From Bordetella genomosp. 1 (lineage in GTDB: Bacteria; Pseudomonadota; Gammaproteobacteria; Burkholderiales; Burkholderiaceae_B), in assembly GCF_002261335.1 (NCBI RefSeq), contig NZ_NEVL01000003.1:186001-250000 (forward strand): a stretch of DNA of 64,000 nucleotides, in the 5' to 3' direction. The notes below the pieces were generated by a model. The model was not told the origin of the DNA and ran no database searches. It worked only from the letters and a program-made list of their open reading frames with translations. Both the position numbers and the translations under genes were made by a program. Shown piece by piece: positions 17,143 through 25,788 of the stretch. Numbering within the stretch: the first letter of the stretch is position 1; every line of letters starts with the position of its first letter.

Positions 17143-19752
17143 ATGTCCGATATCGGCCGCATCGATCTGTTTGGCAAACTCAACCCGTTGCTCTACCAGT
17201 CGCTGGAGGGCGCGACCGCGTTCTGCAAGCTGCGCGGCAATCCCTATGTGGAGCTGGCGCACTGGCTGCACCAGATCCTGCATGGCGGCGACAGCGACCT
17301 GCATCGGATCGCGCGGCGTTTCGAGCTCGACAGCGACCAGCTGCTGGCCGACACCGCCGCCGCGCTGGACCAGCTGCCGCGCGGCGCGAGCTCGGTGTCC
17401 GATCTCTCCGAACACGTGGACCAGGCGGTCGAGCGTGCCTGGGTGCTGGGCTCGCTGCGCTATCACGCGCAGCGCATCCGCAGCGGCCATCTGCTGGCGG
17501 GGCTGCTCAAGACCTATGCGCTGCGCAACGTGGTGCTGGCCATGTCGCCGCTGTATGCGCGCATCGTGCCCGACGTGCTGGTCGAGGAGCTCGAGTCCAT
17601 CGTGCAGGGCTCGCCGGAAGATGCGCCCGCAACCACCGGCGAGGCCGCCGCGCCGCGGCCGGGTGGCAGCGCGCTGCAGCAGTTCGCGCAGGACCTCACG
17701 GCCCGGGCGCGCGCCGGCGAGATCGACCCGGTGACCGGGCGCGACCCCGAGATCCGCCAGATCATCGACATCCTGATGCGGCGCCGGCAGAACAACCCGC
17801 TCCTCACGGGCGAGGCCGGCGTGGGCAAGACCGCCGTAGCCGAGGGCCTGGCGCTGCGCATCGCCGCGGGCGACGTGCCGCCGCCGCTGCGCGAGGTGCG
17901 GCTGCTGCTGCTCGACATCGGCCTGCTGCAGGCGGGCGCCGGGGCCAAGGGCGAGTTCGAGCAGCGCCTGCGCAGCGTGATCGACGAGGTGCAGGCCAGT
18001 CCGCAGCCGGTGGTGCTTTTCATCGACGAGATCCATACGCTGGTCGGCGCGGGTGGCGCGGCGGGCACGGGTGACGCCGCCAATCTGCTCAAGCCGGCGC
18101 TGGCGCGCGGCCAGCTGCGCACGGTCGGCGCCACCACCTGGGCCGAATACAAGAAGTACATCGAGAAGGACCCCGCGCTCACGCGGCGCTTCCAGGTGGT
18201 GCAGGTGCACGAGCCCGACGAGGCGCGCGCCTGCGACATGCTGCGCGGCCTCGCCGGCGCGCTGCAGGCGCACCACGGCGTGCTGCTGCTCGACGAGGCG
18301 CTGCGGGCCGCGGTGCGGCTGTCGCATCGCTACATTCCGGCGCGGCAGTTGCCCGACAAGGCGGTGGCGCTGCTCGACACCGCCTGCGCACGGGTGGCGG
18401 TGAGCCAGCACGCGGTGCCGCCGCAGCTGGAGCAGGCGCGGCGCCGCATCGAGGCGCTGGAGATCGAACGCGGCATCGTGGCGCGCGAGGCCAGGCTGGG
18501 CCTGCGCGACGGCGCGGCCGAGGCCACGCTGGCCGGGGCGCTGGAGACGGCGCGCGCCGAGGAAGCCGGGCTGGCACAGCGCTGGGAGCAGGAGGCGGCG
18601 CTGGCCGCGCGCGTCTTTGCGCTGGCGCGCGAGGTCGAGGACGCGGCCACGCCGGCCGAACGCTTGGCCGGCCTGAAAGACGAGTTGGCCCAGGCGCGCG
18701 CGGCGCTGCTGCAGGGCCAGGGCGAGAGCCCGCTGATTTTTCCGGCGGTCGATGGCGCGGCGGTGGCCGCGGTGGTGGCCGACTGGACCGGCATTCCCGT
18801 GGGCCGCATGGTCAAGGACGAGGCGCATGCGGTGCTGAACCTGGCCGACACGCTGGGCCGCCGGGTGCTGGGCCAGGCCCCGGCGCTGCAGACCATCGCG
18901 CAGCGCGTGCAGACCGCGCGCGCCCGCCTCACCGATCCCGGCAAGCCCGTGGGCGTATTCCTGCTGTGCGGGCCGAGCGGCGTGGGCAAGACCGAGACCG
19001 CGCTCGCGCTGGCCGAGACCCTGTATGGCGGCGAGCAGAACCTCATCACCATCAACATGAGCGAGTTCCAGGAATCGCACACGGTGTCGACGCTCAAGGG
19101 CGCGCCGCCCGGCTACGTCGGCTACGGCGAGGGCGGCGTGCTGACCGAGGCGGTGCGGCGCCGGCCCTACAGCGTGGTGCTGCTCGACGAGGTGGAGAAG
19201 GCCCACGCCGACGTGCACGAGCTGTTCTTCCAGGTGTTCGACAAGGGCGCCATGGAAGACGGCGAGGGGCGCGCGATCGATTTCCGCAACACGGTGATCC
19301 TGCTGACCTCGAACGTGGGCGCGGACCGGGTGGCGGCGCTGTGCGCCGACCCGGAGCTGATGCCCACGCCGCAGGGCCTGGCCGGCGCGCTGCGCGAGCC
19401 GTTGTTGCAGGTATTTCCGGCGGCGCTGCTGGGCCGCATGACGGTGGTGCCGTATGTGCCGCTCGACGACGAGATGATGGCGCGCATCGTGGCGCTGCAG
19501 GCCGCGCGCGTGGCGCAGCGCCTGCTCGACCATCACGGCGTGACGCTGGACCTGCGGCCGCGCGCCGTGGCGCAGGTGGTGGCGCGCTGCACCGAGGTCG
19601 AGTCGGGCGGGCGGCTGGTGGACGCCATCCTGACCAATGCCGTGCTGCCGCCCATCAGCCGCGCGCTGCTCGAGGCCCAGGCCGGCGGCCGCGCGCTCTC
19701 GCGCGTGGCGGTGGACGCCGAGGCGGGCGAGTTCGTGTTCGATTTTGCCTGA
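17143..19752 (+). CDS. tssH: T6SS sheath-recycling ATPase ClpV (TssH)
   Basis: 869 aa. ClpV is a hexameric AAA+ unfoldase that disassembles contracted TssBC sheath. The N-terminal Clp-N domain (to about 160) has the ClpV start IDLFGKLNPLLYQSLEGATA. AAA-1 has Walker A GEAGVGKT near residue 223 and Walker B VVLFIDEIHTLVGAG. A coiled-coil middle domain (about 430-530) follows. AAA-2 has Walker A GPSGVGKTE near 610 and Walker B VVLLDEVEKAH. All ATPase motifs are intact. It lies 28 bp after tssG and 39 bp before the effector gene. Confidence 0.96.
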   Translation: MSDIGRIDLFGKLNPLLYQSLEGATAFCKLRGNPYVELAHWLHQILHGGDSDLHRIARRFELDSDQLLADTAAALDQLPRGASSVSDLSEHVDQAVERAWVLGSLRYHAQRIRSGHLLAGLLKTYALRNVVLAMSPLYARIVPDVLVEELESIVQGSPEDAPATTGEAAAPRPGGSALQQFAQDLTARARAGEIDPVTGRDPEIRQIIDILMRRRQNNPLLTGEAGVGKTAVAEGLALRIAAGDVPPPLREVRLLLLDIGLLQAGAGAKGEFEQRLRSVIDEVQASPQPVVLFIDEIHTLVGAGGAAGTGDAANLLKPALARGQLRTVGATTWAEYKKYIEKDPALTRRFQVVQVHEPDEARACDMLRGLAGALQAHHGVLLLDEALRAAVRLSHRYIPARQLPDKAVALLDTACARVAVSQHAVPPQLEQARRRIEALEIERGIVAREARLGLRDGAAEATLAGALETARAEEAGLAQRWEQEAALAARVFALAREVEDAATPAERLAGLKDELAQARAALLQGQGESPLIFPAVDGAAVAAVVADWTGIPVGRMVKDEAHAVLNLADTLGRRVLGQAPALQTIAQRVQTARARLTDPGKPVGVFLLCGPSGVGKTETALALAETLYGGEQNLITINMSEFQESHTVSTLKGAPPGYVGYGEGGVLTEAVRRRPYSVVLLDEVEKAHADVHELFFQVFDKGAMEDGEGRAIDFRNTVILLTSNVGADRVAALCADPELMPTPQGLAGALREPLLQVFPAALLGRMTVVPYVPLDDEMMARIVALQAARVAQRLLDHHGVTLDLRPRAVAQVVARCTEVESGGRLVDAILTNAVLPPISRALLEAQAGGRALSRVAVDAEAGEFVFDFA

Positions 19753-19791
19753 GCGCGGGAGACGCCGGATGACATCGACCAGGAGGTGCGC

Positions 19792-21060
19792 GTGAACATG
19801 CGGGCAATGGCCCAGTCGGGCGACGTGGCCGCGCTCAAGCGGCCCGGCGAGGTGCTGCTGGTGGGGCCGTGGCACGCGTTCGCGCGCGTCTCGCCCACCT
19901 TGCTCATCACCGACGCCAGCGCGTTCCGTGCGGCGCTCTATCCGTTCGTGCGCGACGACACGAACCGCAACCAGCTGCTGACCATGTACCGGCGCATCAT
20001 GTGCACCGGTTCGACCAACTGGCAGCAGTCGCCCGAACAGGTGGTGGACCACGTGGCGGGCATGGCGCAGGTGGGCGCCGTGGCCGCGATGCTGGTGCCG
20101 GACGCCGTCTCGGACGGCGGCAACCAGGTGCCCGACGTGCCGGCCGCCATGCTGGAGGCGCCGCCCGGGCCGGTGTCGCAGTGGCCGCTGCAGGCGCGCT
20201 TCGCCTACGTGCTGCGCCGCGCGCTCGACTTCATGGCGCCGGCGCTGCGCGAGGAATTCGCCAAGCTGGTGTCGCCCGAGGCGATCGCGGCGGTGGTCGC
20301 GGCGCTGGTGGTGTGGGCCGGCTCGCACGCGGTGGGCGTGGGCCAGGTGATGGACGTGATCCTGATCGCCGTCGGCTTCGCGCTGGCCGGCTGGGCCATC
20401 TTCGACGCGGTCGGGCACCTGATCGACTTCATCACCGGCACGGTCGGCGCCAAGACCCACGCGGACCTGGACAAGGCGGCACAGGCGCTGGCCGCGGGCG
20501 CGGCGGCGCTGGGCGCCGGCGTGGTGATCGCGCTGCTCACGCGCGGCGCGGGCCGGCTGGCGCGCCAGGCCGGCGGCAAGCGCCGCGCGGCCCAGGCCGA
20601 GGAACTGGGCGAGGGCAGCGGGCAGCGCGGCGGCGGCTTGCCGCCCAACCGCGCCGCGCTCGACCCCAACGAGGTGCGGCTGTCGCAGAACACGGTGTCG
20701 AACAACCGGGTCGATCGCCTCACCGGCGAGCGCTACACCTACGACGACCTGGTCGACAGCATGCGCACCAAGGGCTGGCAGGGCGAGCCGGTCGACGTGG
20801 TGCGCATGCCCGACGGCAAGCTCACCAGCATGGACAACACCCGCATCACCGCCGCGCGCGAGGCCGGCATCGACGTGCAGGCCACCATGCGCGACTACAA
20901 CGAGCCGCTCACGCGCGTCATGCAGACCGAGCGCAACTGGCAGCAATACGACACCTGGGGCGAGGCCATCTCCGGCCGCATCGGCAACCAGTCGGGCGGC
21001 TTCGGCAAGGCGAACCCCTACGGCTCCTACGAAACCCCACGCATCACAGGACGAAAATGA
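19792..21060 (+). CDS. probable T6SS effector with ParB-like C-terminal domain
   Basis: 422 aa from GTG 19792, five bases after a perfect AGGAGG; ATG 19798 is also possible. Residues 1-160 are a domain of unknown function (GEVLLVGPWHAFARVSPTLL, then a Cys-containing helix near IMCTGSTNWQQSPEQ). Residues about 165-250 hold three hydrophobic helices (VVAALVVWAGSHAVG, VILIAVGFALAGWAIFDAVG, AAALGAGVVIALL). The last 130 residues read like a ParB/sulfiredoxin-type fold: LSQNTVS, then YDDLVDSMRTKGWQGEPVDV and TSMDNTRITAAREAGI, where DNTR occupies the ParB GERR-like position. Membrane segments plus a C-terminal enzyme-like domain fit a polymorphic toxin. The start of the next gene overlaps its stop, as in effector/immunity pairs. 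The activity is not known. Confidence 0.65.
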   Translation: MNMRAMAQSGDVAALKRPGEVLLVGPWHAFARVSPTLLITDASAFRAALYPFVRDDTNRNQLLTMYRRIMCTGSTNWQQSPEQVVDHVAGMAQVGAVAAMLVPDAVSDGGNQVPDVPAAMLEAPPGPVSQWPLQARFAYVLRRALDFMAPALREEFAKLVSPEAIAAVVAALVVWAGSHAVGVGQVMDVILIAVGFALAGWAIFDAVGHLIDFITGTVGAKTHADLDKAAQALAAGAAALGAGVVIALLTRGAGRLARQAGGKRRAAQAEELGEGSGQRGGGLPPNRAALDPNEVRLSQNTVSNNRVDRLTGERYTYDDLVDSMRTKGWQGEPVDVVRMPDGKLTSMDNTRITAAREAGIDVQATMRDYNEPLTRVMQTERNWQQYDTWGEAISGRIGNQSGGFGKANPYGSYETPRITGRK

Positions 21061-21473
21061 AGCCCTTTCTCTACCAGACCCCGATCCTGCCCGAAGGCTT
21101 TGTGTGGCCGCAGGCCTATCTCGCGCTGGTGCAGTCCGGCGCGTGGCCGGACCTGGCGCCCTGGCAGTTCCTGGCGCGCGACATGGCGCGCACCCTCAGC
21201 ACCTATGGCGCGCTGCTGCTGAAGTTTCCGGGCCGCCCGCTGGTGCCGTTCGCCGAGATCGACGATCCGAGCGGCTTCTACAACGACGGTTACCCGGTGG
21301 TGGCCTGCTTCGACGGCCGCGAGCCCGCGGTGGTGCGCATCTTCGATTACGGCCGGCCCAAGCAGACCCCCTGGGACAACCTCAGCTATCCCGATTTCGA
21401 CGCCTGGATGGCGGCCGCGCGGGAGGAGTCGCTGCGCTACAAGGCCGACCTGTCGGAACACGCGGACGACTGA
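21057..21473 (+). CDS. putative immunity protein for the preceding effector
   Basis: 138 aa, acidic, soluble, no signal peptide. It begins within the effector stop (ATGA) with AGGA just upstream, so the two are translated as a pair. The middle (GYPVVACFDGREPAVVRIFD) and end (LSYPDFDAWMAAAREES) follow the strand-then-F..W layout of SMI1/KNR4 (SUKH)-type immunity proteins, but similarity is weak and I call the family only as a possibility. A cytoplasmic immunity protein would imply the toxin acts in the cytoplasm. It ends nine bases from the convergent kptA. Confidence 0.55.
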   Translation: MKPFLYQTPILPEGFVWPQAYLALVQSGAWPDLAPWQFLARDMARTLSTYGALLLKFPGRPLVPFAEIDDPSGFYNDGYPVVACFDGREPAVVRIFDYGRPKQTPWDNLSYPDFDAWMAAAREESLRYKADLSEHADD

Positions 21474-21482
21474 GGGAGGAGC

Positions 21483-22055
21483 TCAGGCTTGTTCGTCGCG
21501 CACGCATACGCTGAGGAATCCGGGAGGCACCGCCGCCGCCAGCCACACGCCGTTGTCGGCCTGCTGGAAGGCATGGCCGCGCGCCTGCATGGCCTGCGCA
21601 TCGATCTGCAGCAGCACCGGCGTGCCGTAGCGCCGGCCCACCGCGATGGCGGTGGCCGGGTCGGCCGACAGGTGCACGTGATGGCGCTCGCCGGGCTTGA
21701 GGCCCTCGCGCAGGATGGCGTCGAGAAAGCGCGTGGCGGTGCCGTGGTACAGCGTGGCGGGCGCCGCGCGCACCGGGTGCGCGAGCGCGACGGCGGCGCT
21801 GGTGTGGCCCTGTGCCGCCCGGATGCGGCGGCCGTCGTCGGAGATGCTGAAGCGCTTCTTGTCGCTCGTGCGCACGACCGCGTCGAGCAGGGCGCGGTCG
21901 ATCGCGCGGCCGTGTACGGCCGCCCGGGCGAGCAGCGTGTCGATATCGGTCCAGCCTTCGCTGTCGAGGACGATGCCGATCTCCTGCGGCGCATGGCGCA
22001 GGACGTAGCTGAGGAACTTGCTGGTGTCGGTGTGGGAGGCGCTCATGGCCGCCAT
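21483..22055 (-). CDS. kptA: RNA 2'-phosphotransferase KptA/Tpt1
   Basis: 190 aa. The family transfers an internal RNA 2'-phosphate to NAD+, releasing nicotinamide and ADP-ribose 1'',2''-cyclic phosphate; the fold is that of ADP-ribosyltransferases. The expected motifs are intact: [12 protein letters not shown] near the N-terminus (catalytic Arg-His), [33 protein letters not shown] and the strand after it. Two starts are possible (22055, or 22046 giving MSASHTD); neither has a strong ribosome site. The gene lies on the opposite strand in the middle of the T6SS cluster, last in an apparent lipoprotein-FHA-kptA unit. Bacterial KptA has no settled role; it could repair damaged RNA ends, or be linked to the effector next door. 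Confidence 0.9.
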   Translation of the reverse strand: MAAMSASHTDTSKFLSYVLRHAPQEIGIVLDSEGWTDIDTLLARAAVHGRAIDRALLDAVVRTSDKKRFSISDDGRRIRAAQGHTSAAVALAHPVRAAPATLYHGTATRFLDAILREGLKPGERHHVHLSADPATAIAVGRRYGTPVLLQIDAQAMQARGHAFQQADNGVWLAAAVPPGFLSVCVRDEQA

Positions 22056-22169
22056 GATACGCCGCGCGTCGTGACAGCGGTCTTGCGCCGCCGTGCTGCG
22101 CCGGCGCGGCCGCGCGCGCTGCGGCTGGCGCGGCTACCGGCCCGCGCGCGCGGGCCGGAGGCGGGCGCC

Positions 22170-23162
22170 TCAGCGGCGCGGCGTGGGCATGCGCACGTGG
22201 GCGCCGCCGTAGTCGCGCGCGCCCTGGCGCTGCGCCTGGGCGCCGTCGTCGCCGCGTGCGCGGCCCTCGTCGAGCGCGTCGCGGATCGGCGAGCCCTCGC
22301 GCTCGGCCTCGCTTTCGCTCAGCACGCCCGGGGTGGCGTCGCTCATGACGTGACGCAGGTGCGGGCTGTCGGGGCTGTCGAAGGCGGCCAGCGGATCGCC
22401 GGGCTCGCCCGCATGCAGGCCGGCGGCCTGCAGATGCGCGAGCGGATCGGCGGGGTTGCGTTCCATGTCGGAGCGCAGCGCGAAGGGATGGGCATCGACG
22501 TCGGGCGCGGCGCCGACCGGCAGCGTGCCGGGACCGAACAGATCGGCGAACACGTCGCCGGCCGGTGCGGCGGGCGCCTCGGCCGCGGCGAGCGGGTCCG
22601 GCATGGCGCCGGCATCGTCGTGTGCGGCGTCGGTGGGCACCGGCGTGGCGGCCACGGTTGCGGGCGCGACGGTTTCGCCCGCAACCGTTCCTGCCAGGGA
22701 CGGCGGTGCGTCGCTCGCGTCGGCGCCGGGCAGCGGGTCGTGCAGGGCCGGCAGATCGAGCGAGATGGCGGCGAACGGCACGGCGGCGGCGCCGGGCACG
22801 GCGTCCAGGCCGGCGAACAGCGGATCGGGCTCGGCGGCGCTGTCCTGCGGCGGCTCGCCCAGCGCCAGCGCGTAGGGGCCGATCTCCAGCGTGTCGCCCG
22901 CGCGGACGGTGGCGCGCTGCCAGGGCGCCACGGCGACGCCGTTGATGCGCACCGGCGCCATGCCGCTCAGGTTCAGCAGGGAGCAGCGGTCGTGGCCGTC
23001 GATGCGCAGCGCGGCCTGCAGGCGGCAGATCTCGCCGGGTGCGGCCGGCAGCGTCAGGACATTGCCAGGCGCGCTGCCTATGGTGCCGCCGTCGCCGTCG
23101 AAGTCGGCGGCAAACGGCACGAAACGCCGGTCGGTCTGGTGCTGCAGGGCGGTGAGTTTCAT
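22170..23162 (-). CDS. T6SS-associated FHA-domain protein, degenerate
   Basis: 330 aa from the ATG at 23160-23162, which has AGGAG five bases upstream. Residues 1-about 110 follow the FHA beta-sandwich (GTIGSAPGNVLTLP, then LLNLSGMAPVRINGV and VRAGDTLEIGPYALAL). The Arg after the first Gly-Ile and the Ser-x-x-His motif that bind phosphothreonine are both missing (IGSAPGN; CRLQAALRI). The remaining two thirds are Ala/Pro/Asp-rich and probably disordered, with repeated DPLA.L units (DPLFAGL, DPLPGAD, DPLAAAE, DPLAHLQ, DPLAAFD). Fha proteins scaffold T6SS in the threonine-phosphorylation pathway; this one may keep the scaffold without phosphate binding. Confidence 0.75.
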   Translation of the reverse strand: MKLTALQHQTDRRFVPFAADFDGDGGTIGSAPGNVLTLPAAPGEICRLQAALRIDGHDRCSLLNLSGMAPVRINGVAVAPWQRATVRAGDTLEIGPYALALGEPPQDSAAEPDPLFAGLDAVPGAAAVPFAAISLDLPALHDPLPGADASDAPPSLAGTVAGETVAPATVAATPVPTDAAHDDAGAMPDPLAAAEAPAAPAGDVFADLFGPGTLPVGAAPDVDAHPFALRSDMERNPADPLAHLQAAGLHAGEPGDPLAAFDSPDSPHLRHVMSDATPGVLSESEAEREGSPIRDALDEGRARGDDGAQAQRQGARDYGGAHVRMPTPRR

Positions 23163-23201
23163 ACGGTCTCCTGGTGGCCGCAAGGGCCGTCGGGCCTGCA
23201 A

Positions 23202-23597
23202 TCAGCGGGCGGCGCGGGCCTGCTCGAACACCGGACCCCATTGCGGATGGCCGGCTTCGCTGGGCGCGAGCGTGAAGTTCGGATCGAGCTGCAGGATGCG
23301 CGAGAAACCGTCGCGGCACAGTTGCGCGTAGTTGCTCATGCAATAGCTGAACGATTGCAGCTTGAGGGCCTCGATGCGCGTCGCATCGGGCGCGCTCGCG
23401 AGCACGTCGGAGCGCGCGACACGGCGGATGACCTCGCCGTAGCGGCCGGCGCCGTAGTCGTCCTTGACGCGGCCGAGCTCGGCCGTCTCTTCGGCGCTGG
23501 GCGCGCGTTGGCTGGCGGACGGGGTGACGGCGCAGCCCGCGAGAATCAGCAGCGCGACGGCCGCGGTGGTACTGCGCAGGGTCTTGATCGTGGTCAT
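23202..23597 (-). CDS. T6SS-associated lipoprotein (TssQ-like)
   Basis: 131 aa lipoprotein: hydrophobic signal VALLILAGC with a type II signal peptidase lipobox whose Cys follows Leu-Ala-Gly. The mature part (TAELGRVKDDYGAGRYGEVI, then SFSYCMSNYAQLCRDGFSRI) looks helical and TPR-like, with two Cys that could pair. Similar short lipoproteins next to tssJ in Burkholderiales T6SS loci have been called TssQ; I recall the name but cannot verify the match. I start at the ATG at 23595-23597 rather than an upstream GTG, because it begins a normal signal peptide. It is divergent from tssJ. Confidence 0.7.
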   Translation of the reverse strand: MTTIKTLRSTTAAVALLILAGCAVTPSASQRAPSAEETAELGRVKDDYGAGRYGEVIRRVARSDVLASAPDATRIEALKLQSFSYCMSNYAQLCRDGFSRILQLDPNFTLAPSEAGHPQWGPVFEQARAAR

Positions 23598-23830
23598 GGT
23601 GCGGTTCGGGTCCTTCCGAAGGAGATACGACGGGGGCACGGCGAATGCCGCAGCATGATATCGAGCGCGGCCGCTGAAATTACGACGGAAGGTTTCGAGA
23701 TTGCTTCGATTGCGTTGCGAATGTATGTGGAAAGTAAGTCCGGTAACGCCTTGAAGACTTCACTTGCCAGTCATTTTTCTCAACTGAAAATACGCGCTTT
23801 GCGTAAGAACCGACAGAAGAGGGGGGACGT
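23598..23830. promoter_or_regulatory. divergent promoter region, lipoprotein/tssJ
   Basis: 233 bp between divergent starts, AT-rich relative to the genes (especially 23680-23820). It must hold promoters for the tssJ-to-pseudokinase operon and for the lipoprotein-fha-kptA unit. No confident -35/-10 pair, sigma-54 site or palindrome stands out. Confidence 0.5.
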
Positions 23831-24382
23831 ATGACCTATCCCGTCTGGGCCCGGTGGCGGGCCTTCGGACGCGCGGTGATCCTGCTGGGCCTGGTCGCGG
23901 CCGTGGCAGGGTGTTCATCCACGGCCAAACAGGTGGCGGTGCCGTACGCGGTGGAGCTCACCGCGGCCAAGGATGTGAACCCCGACGCGCGCGGCCGCGC
24001 CTCGCCTATCCAGGTCACCATCTTCGAGTTGCGTTCCTCGAACCAGTTCGAGGCCAAGGATTACTTCACGCTGCTGGGCAACGCGCAGGCCGCGCTGGGC
24101 GTCGAACTGCTCGACACCGAGACGGTGATCCTCAAGCCCGGCGAGAGCCGCGTGGTGCGCCGTCCCGGCAACGTGCAGGCGCGCGTGATCGGCGTGGTGG
24201 CGGCCTACCGCGACCTCGACGAGAGCGGCTGGCGCCGCACGGTCAATCTGCCCGAACCGCAGAACACCAACATCTACAAGGTCTGGCAGTTTTCCCCGAG
24301 CGAGGAGCCCGTGCCGATCACGGTGGGCCGCGAGGGCATGGAAGTCATTCAGAAACCGCGCTCGTGGTGGTCGATCTTCTGA
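23831..24382 (+). CDS. tssJ: T6SS outer-membrane lipoprotein TssJ
   Basis: 183 aa. TssJ anchors the TssJLM membrane complex in the outer membrane. It has a signal peptide ending in VAAVAGCSS (lipobox AGC) and a mature transthyretin-like beta-sandwich: PIQVTIFELRSSNQFEAKDY, then ILKPGESRVV and ARVIGVVAAYRDLDESGWRR, the usual TssJ landmarks. The start follows GAGGGGG. It is the first gene of the second + strand T6SS transcription unit (tssJ-K-L-M-tagF-pseudokinase). Confidence 0.95.
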   Translation: MTYPVWARWRAFGRAVILLGLVAAVAGCSSTAKQVAVPYAVELTAAKDVNPDARGRASPIQVTIFELRSSNQFEAKDYFTLLGNAQAALGVELLDTETVILKPGESRVVRRPGNVQARVIGVVAAYRDLDESGWRRTVNLPEPQNTNIYKVWQFSPSEEPVPITVGREGMEVIQKPRSWWSIF

Positions 24383-24413
24383 CGACCTCCCGGCGCTCTT
24401 GCGAGTGCGATCG

Positions 24414-25742
24414 ATGGCAGCGTATGACAAAGTCGTGTGGTCCGAGGGCATGTTCCTGCGGCCGCAGCATTTCCAGCAATTCGAACGGTATCTGGACCAG
24501 ACCGGCAGGCTGCGCGCGCCGCAGTCATACGGCTGGGGCTTTCACGAGCTCGAGATCGATGACGACGCGCTCGCCATCGGCAAGCTCGTGCTGCGCCAGG
24601 CGCAGGGGGTGCTGCCCGACGGCACGCCCTTCGTGTTCCGGCATGTGGACGACGCGCCGCCGGCGCTGGAGGTGCCGGCGGGGCTGCGCGACGCGCGCAT
24701 CGTGCTGGCGTTGCCGCGCCTGCGCGCGGGCTCGGCCGACGTGGTCTATGAAGACAGCGACAAGACCCTGGCGCGCTGGCTGGTGCACGAAGAAGAGGTG
24801 GCCGACAGCGGCGCGGTGGGGCTGGAGCCCGCGCTCATGCAGCTGGGCCGGCCGCGGCTGCGCCTGATGCCCGAGAGCGAGCTGGGCGACGACTGGGTCG
24901 CGCTGCCGGTGGCGCGGGTGCTGGAGCGGCGCGCGGATCACCGCGTGGTGCTGGACGCGCACTACATCGCACCGTGGCTTGCGAGCGGGCGCCACGAGGT
25001 GCTGGCGGGCTATGTCGACGAGCTCTACGGCCTGCTCACCGCGCGCGCCGAATCGATGCACCAGCGCCTGGCCGAGCCGGGCCGCGGCGGCGTGTCGGAG
25101 GTGGCGGACTTCCTGTTGCTCGAAACCGTGAACCGCTACACCGGCGCGCTCTGGCACGCGCGCCAGACGCCGGCGCAGCATCCGGAACGCCTGTTCCACG
25201 ACTGGCTCATGCTGGCCTGCGACCTGTCGACCTACACCACGGCGGAACGCCGTCCGCGCGTGCTGCCGGAGTACCGCCACGACGACCTGCGCGAGAGCTT
25301 CGAGCCGCTGATGCAGGAGCTGCGGCGCTCGCTGTCCGTGGTGCTGGAGCAGCACGCCATTCCGATCCCGCTGCACGACCGCGGCCAGGGCGTGCGCGTG
25401 GCGCAGATTCCGGATGCCGAGCTGCTGCGCAGCGCCGCGTTCGTGCTGGCGGTGCACGCGGAGATGCCCTCGCAGACGCTGTCCACCCGCTTTCCGGCCC
25501 AGGTCAAGATCGGGCCGGTGGACCGCATCCGCGACCTGGTGCACCTGCAGCTGCCCGGCGTGACGGTGCGGGCGCTGCCGGTGGCGCCGCGCCAGATTCC
25601 CTACAACGCCGGCCACGTGTACTTCGAGCTCGACAAGGGCGGCGACTTCTGGAAGCAGCTCGAACGCAGCGGCGCGATGGCGCTGCATCTGGCGGGCGAG
25701 TTCCCGGGCCTGTCGATGGAGTTCTGGGCCCTGCGTGACTGA
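24414..25742 (+). CDS. tssK: T6SS baseplate-membrane linker TssK
   Basis: 442 aa, normal length. TssK trimers join the baseplate wedges to TssL/TssM. The N-terminus KVVWSEGMFLRPQHFQQFER is the TssK signature. Further blocks are HDWLMLACDLSTYT near residue 265, FPAQVKIGPVDRIRDLVHLQ near 365 and the C-terminal IPYNAGHVYFELDKGGDFW. I start at ATG 24414 (MAAYDKVVW); an in-frame ATG 15 bp upstream is less likely. It lies 31 bp after tssJ. Confidence 0.96.
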   Translation: MAAYDKVVWSEGMFLRPQHFQQFERYLDQTGRLRAPQSYGWGFHELEIDDDALAIGKLVLRQAQGVLPDGTPFVFRHVDDAPPALEVPAGLRDARIVLALPRLRAGSADVVYEDSDKTLARWLVHEEEVADSGAVGLEPALMQLGRPRLRLMPESELGDDWVALPVARVLERRADHRVVLDAHYIAPWLASGRHEVLAGYVDELYGLLTARAESMHQRLAEPGRGGVSEVADFLLLETVNRYTGALWHARQTPAQHPERLFHDWLMLACDLSTYTTAERRPRVLPEYRHDDLRESFEPLMQELRRSLSVVLEQHAIPIPLHDRGQGVRVAQIPDAELLRSAAFVLAVHAEMPSQTLSTRFPAQVKIGPVDRIRDLVHLQLPGVTVRALPVAPRQIPYNAGHVYFELDKGGDFWKQLERSGAMALHLAGEFPGLSMEFWALRD

Positions 25743-25788
25743 GCGACTGTGAACGGGCGGCGTGTGCCGCCGGAGAATCCATAACATC

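Noticed and set aside
16636-20946. 1436-residue minus-strand open frame opposite tssG, clpV and the effector
   Set aside because: It spans three well-supported genes on the other strand and has no recognisable domain.
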